Shown here: in pieces, positions 35,201-43,727 of the stretch | How positions within the stretch are numbered: position 1 is the first letter of the stretch | How the letters are laid out: each line of letters begins with the position of its first letter | NCBI RefSeq assembly: GCF_020567425.1 | Contig: NZ_JAJCVJ010000002.1 | Coordinates: 248,001 to 312,000, forward strand | Length of the DNA stretch: 64,000 nt | Direction: 5' to 3' | Origin: Salinirubrum litoreum | GTDB lineage: Archaea > Halobacteriota > Halobacteria > Halobacteriales > Haloferacaceae | The notes under the pieces: model-generated | Database searches by the model: none | Seen by the model: only the letters and a program-made list of their open reading frames with translations | Told to the model about the DNA's origin: nothing | Program-made: the position numbers and the translations under genes

Positions 35201-37527
35201 AACCAGTCGTAGAGGAACCGGTTGGAGATGTTGAACCCGGCTTTCTCCACACTGTAGTTAATATCCATCCGGTCGAGAAGGTCTCGAATCGACGCACGAC
35301 CGCCCTCATCCTGCTGATGGAGTTCGATTCCGTGTGAGTCGCGCGTGAAGCTCCCCTCCGTGACGAACCACCCGATCAGTTCGAGCCAATCGTCCATCCG
35401 GAACGAACAGGGCATCTCAGCGTGTCCCCTGTCGTACTTGAGGAACAGTTCGTCTGCCTGTTCGTCAATCTCGTCCCGGTGTTCACGGTACGTCTCCACC
35501 GGGAGCAGGTACTTGCCGGTCTTCCCCTCGATGGACGCGAGCCGTGACGTGCCGTTCGCCCAGTCGAGTTCCGACTCGACGCTCTGTGGCATCTGCGCTC
35601 GGAAGCTCGACAGGCCGTCGTGTGCGTAGACGACAACGTTACCGTCGGAGGCCTCACCAGCGAGATCGAACCTGTCTCGCTGGGCACCCGACATCGGTTC
35701 GTGGTTCGGGAACGCGAACCGCTCCGAATCGGGGATGTCACGGTACGCATCGAACTCGTAATCTTCCGGATAGAGGTCGTCCCACCCCCGCTCCTTCGAG
35801 AGAAGGAATCGGTGGTTCTCGGTCACCTTGAAGTCGTACGTGTTACCCGAGGCGTGGTGGAGTTCACCGTACTGGTTGTCGTACGACTGAGTATCTATCA
35901 CCGGCTTCACCTCACACTCGAAGGTGTCCGGATTCAACGTGTACACCGGGTCGCCTTCTTCGAGTTCCCGAATGTTCCGAATGCCACTGGGGGTTGCTAC
36001 GTCGGTGTCTTCGCTGAAACACTTCAGGTCGAGGACGGTGACGTTCTCCTTGACGCCCGTGATGGGATCGAACACCGCGCCGCCTTCGTACTCCTCGGCG
36101 TCGGCCTGTCCCTTCGTCGGCAGGGCGAACCGACCGAACGACTTGTGCAGGACGTACACGTCCACCGTGTCGCCGGGCGTCGGCGCGTCTTCGAGCAGAC
36201 AGCCGACGAACTGGCGTACCTCGTCCCAGAAGGCGATGATCTCCTGTTTCCGGTCGAGTTCGACACACAACTCGACGTCCCTGACGTTGTACTCCAACAG
36301 TCGCTCCGGGTCGTCCTCCCACAGGTCGCCGATGTCGCCCGAGTAGCGTTCCTTGCCGACGCCGAGTTCGACCTCGCCGACCGCGTCCAGTCGGTAGGAC
36401 TCCAACTCCGTGAACTGCGTGCGCTTGTAGCCGTACAGCAGGTCGAAGACGACCCGACCCTTCACGTCCGGACCGCCCCACCCGGAGCGCCACACTTCGC
36501 CGATCCGGGAGAGACGATCCGGATCGAGATCGTGGTCGGTCTCGGGGTCGACTTCCTCCAGTCGGTCGAGGAAGTACGGCGCGTCGAAGTCCTCGAAGTT
36601 CCACCCGGTCAGCACGTCCGGGTCGGTCTCCTCGACGTACGAGACGAAGGCGTCGAGCATCGCCCCCTCGGTCTCGAACGACCGGACGTCGATGTCGGTG
36701 TCGTCCTCGAGTGGCTCGTAGGTCGGCAGCGAGTCCGGGATCGGGCCGTCGCCCTCGGGTGCTTCGTAGAGCCACACGACGTACTCGTCGCGGTAGTTGT
36801 CGTGGCTGGTGAGACAGACGATCGGCTCCTCGCCGTCCTCCGGGAAGCCGGACCGGTCGTCCACCTCGATGTCGAAGGTGTTCACCCGGAGGTCACCCTC
36901 GGCGTCGACCGGGTAGACCTCCTCGTGGTGGACCTGTAAGGTGGTCTCGTCGTCGTCCAGCCAGCGGGCCGGCACGCGGATCCCGCTGCCGACGTCCTTG
37001 TCGATCAGGAAGCGGTTCGGAAAGAGGATGTCCGCCTCGTAGTGTTCCTCGAACTCGTCGCGGAGTTGGCCCACGTCGCGGGGCGTCCGGCCGATCAGTT
37101 TCGTCAGTTCTTCGCCACGGATGGAGACGAACGGGTCGCCGTCGGCGTCGGTCTCGCGGCTGTCGAGGATGGCGTCGAACTCGTCTTCGGGCCGCTGGGC
37201 ACGGTCGGCGAGTCGGCTGGTCGGGACGTAGAAGTACGGCTCGAAGCCGAGGACGCGGACGTGGAGCGGTTCACGCCCGTCGCGGCCGAAGACGTGGACG
37301 ACCGGATACTCCTCGCCGTCGGCGTACTCGACGCTGTAGTCCACCTGTGTCACCGCCACGTCGATCTCGCCGTCGGCGTCCGGGAACCGCTTGTCGCTCG
37401 CGTCGATCACCTCTGCGGCCTCGACGCCGCCGGCGACGGCGGCCGCCTCCGCGTCGGGACGGTCCTCGTCCGCCTCGCTGTGCCCGAAGTCGACGAGCGC
37501 GGACTGGCCCCCCGTGTCATCGCTCAT
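32257..37527 (-). CDS. polB: B-family DNA polymerase precursor with two inteins
   Basis: A 1756-residue precursor that would splice to about 937 residues. The 3'-5' exonuclease has Exo I FDIEVDDRSG, Exo II GWNFEDFDAPYF and Exo III YNVRDVELC. Polymerase motif A DLK/SLYP is split by intein 1, motif B KVIMN/SLYGVTGW is split by intein 2, and motif C YGDTDS is intact. The C-terminus ends GQEQTGLGSFM, where QTGLGSFM fits the PCNA-interacting PIP-box pattern. ATG 37527 (MSDDTGGQSAL) is preferred over GTG 37533. Unspliced, the protein should be inactive because both catalytic motifs are interrupted. It is the replicative or repair polymerase of the cell. Confidence 0.97.
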   Translation of the reverse strand: MSDDTGGQSALVDFGHSEADEDRPDAEAAAVAGGVEAAEVIDASDKRFPDADGEIDVAVTQVDYSVEYADGEEYPVVHVFGRDGREPLHVRVLGFEPYFYVPTSRLADRAQRPEDEFDAILDSRETDADGDPFVSIRGEELTKLIGRTPRDVGQLRDEFEEHYEADILFPNRFLIDKDVGSGIRVPARWLDDDETTLQVHHEEVYPVDAEGDLRVNTFDIEVDDRSGFPEDGEEPIVCLTSHDNYRDEYVVWLYEAPEGDGPIPDSLPTYEPLEDDTDIDVRSFETEGAMLDAFVSYVEETDPDVLTGWNFEDFDAPYFLDRLEEVDPETDHDLDPDRLSRIGEVWRSGWGGPDVKGRVVFDLLYGYKRTQFTELESYRLDAVGEVELGVGKERYSGDIGDLWEDDPERLLEYNVRDVELCVELDRKQEIIAFWDEVRQFVGCLLEDAPTPGDTVDVYVLHKSFGRFALPTKGQADAEEYEGGAVFDPITGVKENVTVLDLKCFSEDTDVATPSGIRNIRELEEGDPVYTLNPDTFECEVKPVIDTQSYDNQYGELHHASGNTYDFKVTENHRFLLSKERGWDDLYPEDYEFDAYRDIPDSERFAFPNHEPMSGAQRDRFDLAGEASDGNVVVYAHDGLSSFRAQMPQSVESELDWANGTSRLASIEGKTGKYLLPVETYREHRDEIDEQADELFLKYDRGHAEMPCSFRMDDWLELIGWFVTEGSFTRDSHGIELHQQDEGGRASIRDLLDRMDINYSVEKAGFNISNRFLYDWFADYCGDGYANKRLPAWVFELDATHLRTLLDTLVAGDGRSTESGLQKFWTKSDQLKEDVARLAIQCGEKPTVSKQSDGTWYVSIGKRGSMRKADAEVEDHDGQVHCITAKDNHVVLAGRNGHFQWVGQSLYPMCMVTINASPETKAPDDYDGPVYTAPNGTEFQQEPDGIIREMVDELLTERDEKKARRNEHDPDSEAYQQFDQQQAAVKVIMNCFTPDTDVLTPEGVRNIRDLSVGDDVYSLDPERQEMQVKQVTETHAYPDYRGELVDIETSKTDFRVTPNHRMLVRKDDKNGASWDDYRFVEAGELNGSSHYELPHDWSMDHGEEIEEIDLTELLDGDYEVWVRPEVHGRTFTTELGWTPRRVPKADVGQTGYVFDAEEFERHREYIESVCELSFVHRESGRKWIPRTYDSDDFLELLAWYITEGSVSTSEDKQFGENFRGSATTIQIAQDALARTDGGAGVDTAESDHARIGDLLDRMGFDYYVNDQSYQFTSKLLGGLLERLGGTGSFEKCIPEFVFDASERQKRLFLDTMIAGDGDRQPNSWRYTTSSDRLRDDVLRLCAHLGLTASYGQNGGSWRIYCTEGAKNSFRMHRSGGRSTADEGAYCVTVEDNHTLLAGRNGKFQFVGQSLYGVTGWDRFRLYDKEVGAAVTATGREVIRETEKISNSIGHEVTYGDTDSVMLEIGQLSDDDLVPAEEIPEAMRDANPDATERELRERQTILETGFELESQINDGYDEFAERELNALEHRFQIEFEKLYRRFFQAGKKKRYAGHIVWKEGKYVDDIDITGFEYKRSDIAPITKRVQKDVLEMIVTGTDVDEIRQYLKSEIDAFEDGAVDLDEIGIPGGIGKRLDAYETDTAQVRGAKYANAFLGTNFQRGSKPKRLYLDKVHPDFWRRMEDEKGLDPQRNSLYGEFKADPDVICFEYADQVPDEFEIDYETMLEKTLKGPIARVIEALGMSWDEVKSGQEQTGLGSFM
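33307..34560 (-). other. PolB intein 2, in polymerase motif B
   Basis: A 418-residue intein between Asn of KVIMN and Ser of SLYGVTG. It begins CFTPDTDVLTPEG, with block B TPNHRMLV, and has DOD motifs LELLAWYITEGSV and LFLDTMIAGDGDR. It ends DNHTLLAGRNGKFQFVGQ before Ser+1, again Gly-Gln. It is clearly related to intein 1 (shared start, end and endonuclease order) but diverged, so the two probably descend from a common ancestor rather than a recent duplication. Confidence 0.92.
34819..36021 (-). other. PolB intein 1, in polymerase motif A
   Basis: A 401-residue intein between Lys of DLK and Ser of SLYP. It starts with Cys (CFSEDTDVATPSG), has a block B His in TENHRFLLS, and a two-motif LAGLIDADG (DOD) homing endonuclease with LELIGWFVTEGSF and LLDTLVAGDGRS. 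It ends DNHVVLAGRNGHFQWVGQ before Ser+1. The terminal residues are Gly-Gln instead of the canonical His-Asn. The endonuclease motifs look intact, so it may still be mobile. Confidence 0.92.
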
Positions 37528-37696
37528 GGGCACACCTTCGGCGCACCCGTGTAAAAACTACTCACCTTCGGCGCGTTGTGGACCGACAGTGACGGCAGTC
37601 GAGCGCGTCGCCACTGGGCGAGGCGAACGCAGGAGGAAGGTGGCTTGGTCAGCGCGGGGTCGTGCAGTCGATCGAAGTGGCTCGGAGTCGGTCGCC

Positions 37697-37969
37697 TCAG
37701 GTGTTGAGGAAGTAGACCTGCTTCCGGGCGTCCTTGAAGCTGTAGCGGGAGCCGACGAGGTCGGACTCCTCCAGGCGGTTCAGCGCGTAGCGGACGGTGC
37801 GGTCCGGCAGCAACGACTCCTCGGCGAGTTGGCCCTGCGAGAGCGGTGCGTCGCTCTCGAGTACTTTCGCGACGAGCTTCGCGCTCGGGGGAAGCTCGCG
37901 GAGACGTTCACGGAACTCGGCGTCGGAGAGGGGGTCCTCCCGGTTGGCCTCTGCGGTACTGGTGCTCAT
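37697..37969 (-). CDS. Winged-helix transcription regulator (paralogue 1)
   Basis: A 90-residue protein. After an acidic tail it reads RELPPSAKLVAKVLESDAPLSQGQLAEESLLPDRTVRYALNRLEE, a MarR/TrmB-like winged helix with recognition helix LPDRTVRYALNRL. It is clearly paralogous to the protein at 45742-46014 (PPSAKLVAKVL and LAEExLLPxRTVRYAL shared). It lies just upstream of polB on the same strand. GAACAG occurs near its own promoter (37987), as it does at the other copy. The targets are unknown. Confidence 0.85.
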   Translation of the reverse strand: MSTSTAEANREDPLSDAEFRERLRELPPSAKLVAKVLESDAPLSQGQLAEESLLPDRTVRYALNRLEESDLVGSRYSFKDARKQVYFLNT

Positions 37970-38264
37970 ACTACACGCCAGCGAGTGAACAGTCGTAAAG
38001 CTTCCCTACTAATGTGACAAGGTCCCTCAGACACCTTAAGGACATAATAGTTTGCGGTGACGACGATTCCTGCCGGACGATCATGCAGGACAGATCGCAC
38101 GACTGCGCAGTGTCGGTCGGTCGACACGGTGCGGAGAGGACAGCGACGAGAGACACGGGACACGGCGGCCGACCGGCAGACAGGCGTACCGTAAGTGACC
38201 GAATGGGCGGAGAGACCCGACCGGGTGGGCGAAGGCTTTTGCGTCGCGCGTGTGACTCGCTACC

Positions 38265-38657
38265 GTGATTCCAGAGAGTCACCGGGACATCTTCGAGCGG
38301 GAGTCGTTCGCCCACTTCGCGACGGTCATGCCGGACGGAACGCCGCAGGTCACGCCGGTCTGGGTCGACCACGAGGACGGCGAGTACGTCCTCGTCAACA
38401 CCGCACGCGGGCGGCGAAAGGAGAAGAACGTCAGGCGAAATCCGAAAGTCGGCGTCTCGGTGCTCGACCCCGACGACCCCTACCGGTACGTCTCGGTTCG
38501 CGGCGAGGCGGAACTGACCGAGGAGGGTGCCACCGACCACATCGACGAACTCGCGAAGCGGTACATGGGTGTCGACGAGTACCCGCACCACGGCGAGGAG
38601 TCCGGAGCGCGCGTCATCGTCCGCATCTCGACGGACCACGTCGTCACCAGCGGGTGA
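38265..38657 (+). CDS. PPOX-class F420-dependent oxidoreductase
   Basis: A 130-residue split beta-barrel flavin/deazaflavin-binding protein from GTG 38265. FAHFATVMPDGTPQVTPVWVDHEDGEYVLVNTARGRRKEKNVRRNPKVGVSVLDP is the classic F420-binding PPOX pattern (ARGRxKxxNLxRxPxV). The family reduces or oxidises small molecules using F420. GGCTTTTG lies about 30 nt upstream. The substrate is unknown. Confidence 0.88.
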   Translation: MIPESHRDIFERESFAHFATVMPDGTPQVTPVWVDHEDGEYVLVNTARGRRKEKNVRRNPKVGVSVLDPDDPYRYVSVRGEAELTEEGATDHIDELAKRYMGVDEYPHHGEESGARVIVRISTDHVVTSG

Positions 38658-38721
38658 AGACGCCGGAACCGGCCGAGCGGTCCGCCGGCGACGGGTGACT
38701 CACACGGTGACGGCAGGCGAC

Positions 38722-38904
38722 TCAGCCGCCGGGGACACGCCCCTCGTCGCGGAGCGTGTCGGTCTGTGGATCGTCGCCGTGTCGGCGGTAGCGACCCATG
38801 AGACAGTCGCAGTCCGGACAGTGGACTAAGACGAGTCTCGCCTCCTCGTGGCGCGTGAGGTCGGTCGGCTCGTGTGTCTCGCCGCACCGTCTACAGGTGG
38901 GCAT
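38722..38904 (-). CDS. Cys-rich zinc microprotein
   Basis: A 60-residue protein from ATG 38904 (MPTCRRCGETHEPTDLTRH). CRRC at 4-7 and CPDCDC at 29-34 make a zinc ribbon, followed by a basic MGRYRRHGDDPQTDTLRDEG tail. ACTTATGTG on the coding strand about 28 nt upstream fits a leaderless promoter. It is divergent from the methyltransferase. The function is unknown. Confidence 0.7.
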   Translation of the reverse strand: MPTCRRCGETHEPTDLTRHEEARLVLVHCPDCDCLMGRYRRHGDDPQTDTLRDEGRVPGG

Positions 38905-38996
38905 ACCGTGTGGTACGCTACCGAGACACATAAGTTCGGTCCGCCTGCGAGACACATCCAATACGTCTTTAGTCCCCGAGTGTGCATCTCGGAGTA

Positions 38997-39704
38997 GTGA
39001 AAGGGAAGGAGTGGTATCAGTCGGACGACGTCGCCGAGGAGTACGACGCCAAGCGGTTCTCGCGTGGCGGCCGACTGATCGACAGGCGGGAGAAGCAGGC
39101 CGTCCTCGACGCACTGGCACCGGTCGACGGAAAGGACGTGCTGGAGATCGCCTGTGGCACCGGCCGGTTCACCGCGATGCTCGCCGAACGCGGCGCGGAC
39201 ATCGTGGGCCTCGACATCTCCTCGGAGATGATGGAACAGGGGCGGGAGAAGGCCCGACGGGCCGGCGTCGCAGACCACATCGAGTTCATGCGCGGCGACG
39301 CCGCGCGACTCCCCTTCCCGGACGACCACTTCGACAGCGTGTTCGCCATGCGCTTCTTCCACCTCGCAGACACCCCCGCGAAGTTCCTCGCGGAGATGGC
39401 CCGGGTCTCGAAAGAACAGGTGTTCTTCGACACGTTCAACGGCCGCAGTCTCCGGGTGCTCTACAACTGGTTGCTCCCGATGGGCTCGCACCTCTACGCA
39501 AGTGACGAGGTCGAACGACTGCTGGCCGACGCGGGGCTCCGACTGGCGAACGCCGAACACGACTTCCTGCTCCCCTACGGCTTCTACCGGAAGATCCCGA
39601 ACGGCGTCGCCGGCGAGTTTCGAGGGCTCGACACCGCCATCCGCGACACGCCCGTCGGCGACGAACTCGCGTCGGTGTCCTACTGGAACGCCCGCGTGAA
39701 GTAG
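38997..39704 (+). CDS. Class I SAM-dependent methyltransferase
   Basis: A 235-residue UbiE/Methyltransf_11-type enzyme. Motif I is DVLEIACGTGRFTAMLAERG, then IVGLDISSEMMEQGREKARRAG, FMRGDAARLPFPDDHFDSVFAMRFFHL and MARVSKEQVFF. GTG 38997 (MKGKEWYQSDDVAEEYDAKRFS) is chosen: CTTTAG at 38968 is 28 nt upstream. GTG 38982 is the alternative. A small-molecule (quinone-like or glycerolipid) substrate is possible but not determined. Confidence 0.85.
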   Translation: MKGKEWYQSDDVAEEYDAKRFSRGGRLIDRREKQAVLDALAPVDGKDVLEIACGTGRFTAMLAERGADIVGLDISSEMMEQGREKARRAGVADHIEFMRGDAARLPFPDDHFDSVFAMRFFHLADTPAKFLAEMARVSKEQVFFDTFNGRSLRVLYNWLLPMGSHLYASDEVERLLADAGLRLANAEHDFLLPYGFYRKIPNGVAGEFRGLDTAIRDTPVGDELASVSYWNARVK

Positions 39705-39944
39705 CACACTCCGGTCGCCAGCGTCCCGGTCGTCACCACACCACGCGCCACCTGCCCGGCGTCGTCGTCGATCTCGAAACGAAACGTAATTTCACTTCTC
39801 CCCCTCGAATTCCACGTTCAGAGAGAACTGTGTCGTGTTCTGCCGCATCTCGTCACCGATCTCTGCGATTCGGCGACGAACCCGTGCAAAGGGTGACTCG
39901 ACGGAAAGGCATTTACCATGTGATTACGTACCACACTCTCGACC

Positions 39945-40124
39945 ATGTCCGACGACGCCGACGCAGACGGGTTGGAGCGGACGGGTGGCGAGCCACCCGA
40001 ACCGACCGGTGCGGAGACGGTGGAGGCGTACGACGAGGACGACGGAGTCGTCTTCTACGACGCCGAGAACCCGCTCGCGTGGCTTCGAACGACACTCACC
40101 GTCCGACTGAGCGAGCAGGTCTGA
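39945..40124 (+). CDS. Conserved small acidic protein
   Basis: A 59-residue very acidic protein from ATG 39945. The C-terminal half DGVVFYDAENPLAWLRTTLTVRLSEQV is a recognisable haloarchaeal pattern (I believe DUF7331, unconfirmed). The N-terminal half is low-complexity Asp/Glu/Pro. The function is unknown. Next gene is 46 bases downstream on the same strand. Confidence 0.7.
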   Translation: MSDDADADGLERTGGEPPEPTGAETVEAYDEDDGVVFYDAENPLAWLRTTLTVRLSEQV

Positions 40125-40170
40125 GACGGACCGCGAACGCTTTTTGTCGTTGGGACCTCACCACCGAGTA

Positions 40171-40500
40171 GTGTTAGACGAACCGTGGCCGGACGAACCC
40201 GACGAGCCGAACCCCGAGGACCGCTGGGGGAATCCCGAGCGTGACCTGGTGCGGGTCCCGAAGGCACCGGAGGTGTCGACGCCGTCGGGGTCCAGCGCCG
40301 ACGTGCCGGCGGAGGTCGCTCAGAACTTCTGGAGCGCGGTCGTCTTCGCCAACGTCGGCCTGTTCGGGGTGAGCCTCGGCGCGATGCTGATCGGGTTTCG
40401 AGGCGACTGGCTCTGGGGTGGGGCCGCCGTTCTCGTCGGCGCACTCGCGCTTCTGCGGACCTACCTCCAGTACCGGTCGTTCGTGACGCGCGAGGAGTGA
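40171..40500 (+). CDS. Small two-TM membrane protein
   Basis: A 109-residue protein from GTG 40171 (MLDEPWPDEPDEPNPEDRWG). After an acidic, Pro-rich cytosolic tail, SAVVFANVGLFGVSLGAMLIGF (about 58-79) and WGGAAVLVGALALLRTYLQY (about 84-103) are two membrane segments. CTTTTTG about 30 nt upstream is a possible TATA box. The family is a haloarchaeal DUF of unknown role, near rad50. Confidence 0.75.
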   Translation: MLDEPWPDEPDEPNPEDRWGNPERDLVRVPKAPEVSTPSGSSADVPAEVAQNFWSAVVFANVGLFGVSLGAMLIGFRGDWLWGGAAVLVGALALLRTYLQYRSFVTREE

Positions 40501-40555
40501 ACGCGACCATCGGTGAGACACAACCGCTATTCCGTTCCGGCTTCTCTCGTCGGTC

Positions 40556-41020
40556 GTGCGAACTGTTCGTGACGACACCGGTCGACGCTACCTGCTCGTC
40601 AAGCAGTCCGGCGAGTCGAGTCTCGTCCGCGACCCCGAGACCGGCGAGGAAGAGTACGTCGCCAACGACCGGCTCTCGGCTGTCGAGGGAACCTCGCCAC
40701 TGGCGACCGCCGCGACCGCCGTCCCCGAGAGCGTCCGCCGACTGCTGACGGCGGTCCCGAACGACCGTGCGCTCGGCTTGGTGGTCGAACTCGCCGACAC
40801 CGGACCGACGCCGGTCGTCGATCTGCTCGCGGCGTACGACCTCTGTGAGAGCGACCTCCACGGCCTGCTCTCGGAGTTCCGGGCGGCGGGACTCGTGCGG
40901 GAGGCCGAGGTTCACAGCGCGCGCGGCTACGACGCGACCGACCTCGCGCGCGAAGCCGTGGCGCACCTCAGGCCGGACGCGGACCTCGGCCCGGACGTGG
41001 CGACCGACGACGGCGGGTAG
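40556..41020 (+). CDS. Winged-helix-type protein adjacent to rad50
   Basis: A 154-residue protein from GTG 40556. An N-terminal segment MRTVRDDTGRRYLLVKQSGESSLVRDPETGEEEYVANDRL looks like a small beta domain. The second half LGLVVELADTGPTPVVDLLAAYDLCESDLHGLLSEFRAAGLV fits a winged helix that reads a DNA or effector signal. It converges on rad50, with 4 bases between stops. I do not assign a function. Confidence 0.7.
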   Translation: MRTVRDDTGRRYLLVKQSGESSLVRDPETGEEEYVANDRLSAVEGTSPLATAATAVPESVRRLLTAVPNDRALGLVVELADTGPTPVVDLLAAYDLCESDLHGLLSEFRAAGLVREAEVHSARGYDATDLAREAVAHLRPDADLGPDVATDDGG

Positions 41021-41024
41021 CCGA

Positions 41025-43727
41025 TCAGTCGTCCGCCAGCGACTCCAGTTCCGCGACCGTCGCCCCCCGTTCCCGCCTGACGGACGACCGATTGGTCGTC
41101 GCGTTCTTCTCGACCGTGACGAGGTCGTCGGCCGCGCCGACCAGTTCCTCGTCGTGGCTGACCATCACGATCTGGCGAACACCGAGGTCGCGCATCTCCT
41201 CGACCAGATCGACGAGTCGGGAGACGTGCCCCGAGTCGAGGAAGACGGTCGGTTCGTCGAGGATCAGCGGCGGCATCGGGGCGGCCCCCTCGATGCCCTC
41301 GGCGAGCAGGCGGTAGATCGCACAGCGCAGGCTGAGGTTGAACAGCGCCCGCTCCCCGCCGGAGAGCTGTGTCGGGTCGAGCGCGCTCCCGTCCTTCTGG
41401 AAGACGGTGAGTTCGTAGCTGTCGTCGAGTCTGATCCGGGCGTAGGCGTCGTTGCCGTAGATCAGGTCGAACGTCTCGTTCAGCAGGGTCTCCAGTTTGC
41501 CGACGTTCCGCTGGCGGAGTTCCGCCCGGAGGTCGCCGTACATCGCTTCGAGGCGTTCGGTCTCGGCGTGGAGCGATTCGAGGCGGTCGACCCGCGTTTC
41601 GAGGGCCGTGTACTGCTCGCGGAGCTCCTCCAACTGGGCGATGTCGGCTTCGACACCACCGATCTTGCTCTGGGTCTCGTCACGTCGCTCGCGCAACTCT
41701 TCGAGTTTCGGCTCGACCTTCTCCAGATACGACTCGGCGCGTTCCTGCTCCGCGCGGGCCGAGTCGATCTCCTCGTCGTCCACCGCGTCCTGCAACTCGG
41801 TTCTGCGCTCCCGCAGGTCGGCGAGGCGGTCCCGGCGCTCGTCGTTCAGGTCGGCGAGGCTCTCGCGTTTGTCCCGGAGGTTGTCGATCTCGCGTTCGGC
41901 GTCCGTGATCGCGTCGAGTTTCGTGTCCAGTCGGTCCAGCGTCTCCTGTTCGGCGTCGACCGTCTCCAGTCGGTCGGCGAGGTCGTCTGCCTCCTCGCGT
42001 TTCGTCTCTGCTTTCTCCCGCAGTGTCTCGGCGTCGTCCCGCTTCTCGTCGGCCTCGGATTCGAGGTCGTTCGCCTCCTCGCGTCGGGTTTCGGCAGTCT
42101 CACGCTTCTCGTCGGCGTTCGACTCCTTCTCCGCCAGCAGTTCCTGCATGTTCTCGCGGTTCTGCCGCAGGGTGGCGACCTCGCTCTCGACGTCGGCCAG
42201 TTCCTCGGCACGCTCGATCTGCTCGTCCAGTCGTTCACGCTCCTCGGCGAGGTCGTCACGCTCTGCTTGCAACTCGTCGAGACGCTCTCTGTCGTCGGCG
42301 AGCGACTCGACGTGCGGTGAGTCCTCGACCGGTTGTCCGCACTCGGGACACTTGCCCTCGGCTCTCAGTCGTTCGGCCTCCTCGATTGACTGCTGGAGCG
42401 TGTTGAGTTCCCGGCTCACCGCCTGCTGGTCGCTCCGGAGGTCCTCGCGCTCGCTCTTCAGTTCCGCGAGGTGCGACTCGGCCTCCCCGAAGTCGGCTGG
42501 CGCGTCGTCGAACTCGCTCTTCAGACCCTCTATCTCCTCCGCCATCGACGCGATCTGCTCGCGCTGGTCGGCCAGTTGCTGTGCACGCCGGTCGGCCTCG
42601 GTTTCGAGTTCGTCGGCTTCCGCGCGGTTCCCTTCGGCGTCGGCCTCCAACTCGTCGGCACGGCTCTCGAGGTTGTCGGCCTGCGTGGTGAACATCTTCG
42701 CCTGCTGGTCGGCCTCGGTCTTCTCGTCTCGAAGCGTCGACTCGCGGTCGGTCAACGCGTCCTGTCGATCGGCGATTGTCTCCTCGCTCGCCTGTTCGAT
42801 CTCGGTCTCTGCCAGTAGATCGTCGACGTCGTCCTCCAGCGACTCGATCCGGTCGCGCGTCTCGGTGATCCGGTCCCGGAGGACCTCGCGTTCTCGCTCG
42901 GTGTCGGCGATGTCGTCCTCCAGTTCGTCGATGTCTTCGGCGACCGACTCGACCTGTTCGCGTCTCTCCTCGTAGGTTTCGAGGATCTCCTCGGCGTCGG
43001 CCAGCGTCTCCTCGGCCGACTCCTTGTTCGCCTCGAACCGGTCGATCTCGGCGTCGATCTCGTCGAGATCACTCTGGAGGGCGTTCCGTCGCTCGTGGAG
43101 GTTCTGCGCTTCTTTCTGTTCGATCTGGCTCTCCAACTCGTTCAGGCCGCCGCGTTTGTCGGCCAGAACGTCGTTGACACCGAGTCGGGCCTCGCGGGCG
43201 CGTTCGCGGTACTCCTCCAGTTTTCCGAGTTGGAGGAGGTCGTCGATCATGTCCTGGCGGTCGGTCGGACTGGCCTCGATGAGTTTGTTGACCTCGCCCT
43301 GCCGGACGTACGCGCAGTTGACGAACGCCTCGGCGTCCATCCGGAGCAACTCGGTGACGAACGCCCGGACGTCGGTCGCACCCTCGATCGTGACCGCGTC
43401 GTCCCCGGTCGCGTCGGTGCGCTCCAGCACGCACTTGGTCGTGCTCGGCGTCCCGCCGTACTCTCTGATCTCACGTGCGATGTGGTACTGCCCGCCGTCG
43501 TGGGTGAACCACAGGTCGACGTCGCACTCGTCCTCGCCGTTCGAGATCACGTCTTCGAGGGTCTCGTCCAGCGCTTTCCCGCCGTAGAGTGCGAAGAAAC
43601 AGCCCTCCAGCAACGAGGACTTGCCACTGCCGTTCAACCCGTGGATGACCGTCACGCCGTCTGCGAGTTGGAGATCGGTGTCGTCGTACGGCTTGAAGTT
43701 CCGGAGTCGGATGCGGTCGAACCTCAC
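41025..43727 (-). CDS. rad50: DNA repair ATPase Rad50
   Basis: The 900-residue SMC-like subunit of the Mre11-Rad50 complex. Walker A is [13 protein letters not shown] (residues about 29-41), followed by two long coiled-coil arms. The zinc hook is CPECGQPV with Cys460 and Cys463. The C-terminal head has the signature [14 protein letters not shown], Walker [15 protein letters not shown] and SHDEELV. All ATPase motifs are intact. Its stop lies 4 bases from the convergent ORF, and its start overlaps mre11 by 4 bases, giving a mre11-rad50 operon. Confidence 0.97.
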   Translation of the reverse strand: MRFDRIRLRNFKPYDDTDLQLADGVTVIHGLNGSGKSSLLEGCFFALYGGKALDETLEDVISNGEDECDVDLWFTHDGGQYHIAREIREYGGTPSTTKCVLERTDATGDDAVTIEGATDVRAFVTELLRMDAEAFVNCAYVRQGEVNKLIEASPTDRQDMIDDLLQLGKLEEYRERAREARLGVNDVLADKRGGLNELESQIEQKEAQNLHERRNALQSDLDEIDAEIDRFEANKESAEETLADAEEILETYEERREQVESVAEDIDELEDDIADTEREREVLRDRITETRDRIESLEDDVDDLLAETEIEQASEETIADRQDALTDRESTLRDEKTEADQQAKMFTTQADNLESRADELEADAEGNRAEADELETEADRRAQQLADQREQIASMAEEIEGLKSEFDDAPADFGEAESHLAELKSEREDLRSDQQAVSRELNTLQQSIEEAERLRAEGKCPECGQPVEDSPHVESLADDRERLDELQAERDDLAEERERLDEQIERAEELADVESEVATLRQNRENMQELLAEKESNADEKRETAETRREEANDLESEADEKRDDAETLREKAETKREEADDLADRLETVDAEQETLDRLDTKLDAITDAEREIDNLRDKRESLADLNDERRDRLADLRERRTELQDAVDDEEIDSARAEQERAESYLEKVEPKLEELRERRDETQSKIGGVEADIAQLEELREQYTALETRVDRLESLHAETERLEAMYGDLRAELRQRNVGKLETLLNETFDLIYGNDAYARIRLDDSYELTVFQKDGSALDPTQLSGGERALFNLSLRCAIYRLLAEGIEGAAPMPPLILDEPTVFLDSGHVSRLVDLVEEMRDLGVRQIVMVSHDEELVGAADDLVTVEKNATTNRSSVRRERGATVAELESLADD

